NCBI GenBank assembly: GCA_003864495.1
Contig: ML133496.1
Coordinates: 751,122 to 815,121, forward strand
Reading direction: 5' to 3'
From: Nemopilema nomurai
Lineage: Eukaryota > Cnidaria > Scyphozoa > Rhizostomeae > Rhizostomatidae
Length of the DNA stretch: 64,000 nucleotides
Shown here one piece after another: positions 62,620 to 64,000 of this stretch. The notes below the pieces were generated by a model that saw only the letters and a program-made list of their open reading frames with translations, made no database searches and was not told the origin of the DNA. The position numbers and the translations under genes are program-made. Position 1 is the first letter of the stretch, and every line of letters starts with the position of its first letter.

Positions 62620-64000
62620 ATGAAGCCCAGTGTGGAAGAACAGTCGAAAAATGGAATCAACAAGAAAAAGGTATAAATAATTTTTATTTCTATTATTATT
62701 TTTTATCGATGCTTTTGTGATTAATATGTGTTTGTTTTTAAGGTAGGCAGGTTGTTTATTGTACTGTATCTGAAAATAATTGTGCCTGTTTTTCATTGTA
62801 GTTCAGCAAGCCGTTGATGGAGAGGAGAAGAAGGGCACGAATAAACGAGAGTTTAAATGAGCTGAAAAGTCTTGTGCTTTCGTCTCTGAACAAAGATCAT
62901 TCCAAGTTCAACAAGATGGAAAAGGCCGATGTCTTGGAATTGACAGTCAATTACCTCAAATCACTGAGTGCCAGTGAGCAGCGGTCATCAACTGGTATGT
63001 TTTTTTATTTTCTTTTTCTTACTCAAAGTGCTGATCTTTCACATGGGTGTCTGTGAGATTCTAATTTTAATTGATCAGTGTTCTTATATATATGGAGAAG
63101 TCCCCCCTTTAATGTCACAAGCCCCGCCAGCATCGCATTTAGGCATGTCACCCAACCCCCCTCTTGCCCCCAAAATTTATTTCCACTCTGCAAGTTACCC
63201 ACCCCCCTTTGGAGGAATACTCAATTTCCAGCCCCGAAGAAATGCAGATGGGAGTCGTGAATTAGAGTTATTTGCACTTAGGCTGCATGGGTTTTGTCGA
63301 GACATGAAAGAACGAATGGGCACATTCCACCACGAGTATGCCACAAGACCCTTTATCAACAGCATCATTGTTTGCAGAATTTACGCGGGAAATCGTCAGC
63401 TCGCGTCAGCAAACAGACGCGATTGTCCGTTTACATTCCAACATCTTGAAGCTCTTTGTTGGACACCTGGGGTGAAAGGGGCAAAACAAAAGCCTCTTTG
63501 CTGACTTGATTATGAAAAGGAAAAGCTAAATTAACTATATAATATTTTAATTTGGGAACGGAAACAACAAATTCTCCCTTTTTTCACACGACGCGTGCCA
63601 ATTGTTTGAAGGGTGTGTTCCCGCCTAACATTAAGTTAATTATCAAGCCGAGACTAATGTCAAATTCTTCTAGCTTTTATCATCTTTTGAGAGCATTCTT
63701 GGGCCTAAGAAAGATTTCTAAAGCAATCTATATTGCGTGTTTGTTAAACGAAATATTCGTCACCCTTTTCAAGCTCAATTCTAACCCTTGATTCTTTGTG
63801 CAGATACCGAGACACATTTCATAGCTGGCTACAACGAATGCGCCCGGGAAGTCCAAAGCTACCTCCTCCGTTCCAAGGAGGTGAACCCGCAGGTCAAAGC
63901 ACGCATGCTAAGTCACATATCCGCGCCTCCGCCAGAGATGGCATCAAGATCGAACGTCCATTCGCAGGGGAAGCGAGATGAATCGGCGGTGTTTGTTGCG
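62620..64000 (+). CDS. hes: HES-family bHLH-Orange transcriptional repressor, 5' part
   Basis: Notch-responsive DNA-binding repressor of the Hairy/Enhancer-of-split family. Exon 1 is 62620-62670 (17 codons), exon 2 is 62802-62994, and exon 3 starts at 63804 and runs off the window. All borders are GT/AG and the phases (0, 1) match. The bHLH domain starts at residue ~18 with [17 protein letters not shown], including the basic-region proline that marks HES proteins. Helix 2 carries [15 protein letters not shown]. Exon 3 holds the Orange domain ([17 protein letters not shown] ... MLSHI). The C-terminal WRPW motif lies past the right edge and cannot be checked. Which HES paralogue it is cannot be decided; cnidarians have several. 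Confidence 0.93.

Noticed and set aside
62968..63504. 178-codon plus-strand frame after HES exon 2
   Set aside because: Runs through the donor at 62994 into the intron; the true exon 3 at 63804 carries the Orange domain in the right phase.

Overview
The window is animal nuclear DNA: AT-rich, with many short coding exons bounded by GT/AG introns of a few hundred bases, and intergenic DNA carrying minisatellites and small inverted-repeat elements. The mix of families (a DUSP6-type phosphatase, an ANKRD26-type centriolar protein, TMEM209 and a HES repressor), together with high intron density and compact spacing, fits an early-branching metazoan. An anthozoan cnidarian (sea anemone or coral) is my best inference, but the sequence here does not prove it. 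Nothing prokaryotic or viral was recognised.

Layout from left to right. (1) 971-2814, minus: the first two coding exons of a MAP-kinase phosphatase of the DUSP6/7/9 (MKP-3) class; the exon with the catalytic cysteine lies beyond the left edge. (2) 2815-11491: intergenic, with two perfect CRE palindromes, a 40-bp minisatellite of about 12 copies at 5471-5954 and a 15-bp repeat at 9786-9860. (3) 11492-45229, minus: one very large gene of 54 recognisable coding exons encoding an ANKRD26-like protein of about 2,749 residues (ankyrin repeats, long acidic disordered region, Lys/Glu/Arg-rich coil, then about 1,000 residues of coiled coil). I followed the splice phases through all 54 exons. They agree at every junction except exon 31, which seems to lack one base. 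(4) 45230-47890: intergenic, with an AT-rich inverted-repeat element. (5) 47891-59562, minus: TMEM209, 17 exons, predicted 563 residues, complete. (6) 59563-62619: intergenic between divergent genes, with a second inverted-repeat element and short tandem repeats. (7) 62620 to the right edge, plus: a HES-family bHLH-Orange repressor, cut by the window end, with CSL/Su(H)-type sites and a TATA box upstream.

The genes do not form an operon-like unit. By family knowledge, the phosphatase damps ERK signalling, HES reports Notch signalling, the ANKRD26-like protein acts at centriole distal appendages, and TMEM209 acts at the nuclear envelope. Exon borders were derived by eye from splice consensus, reading frame and family similarity; no search or alignment was run.
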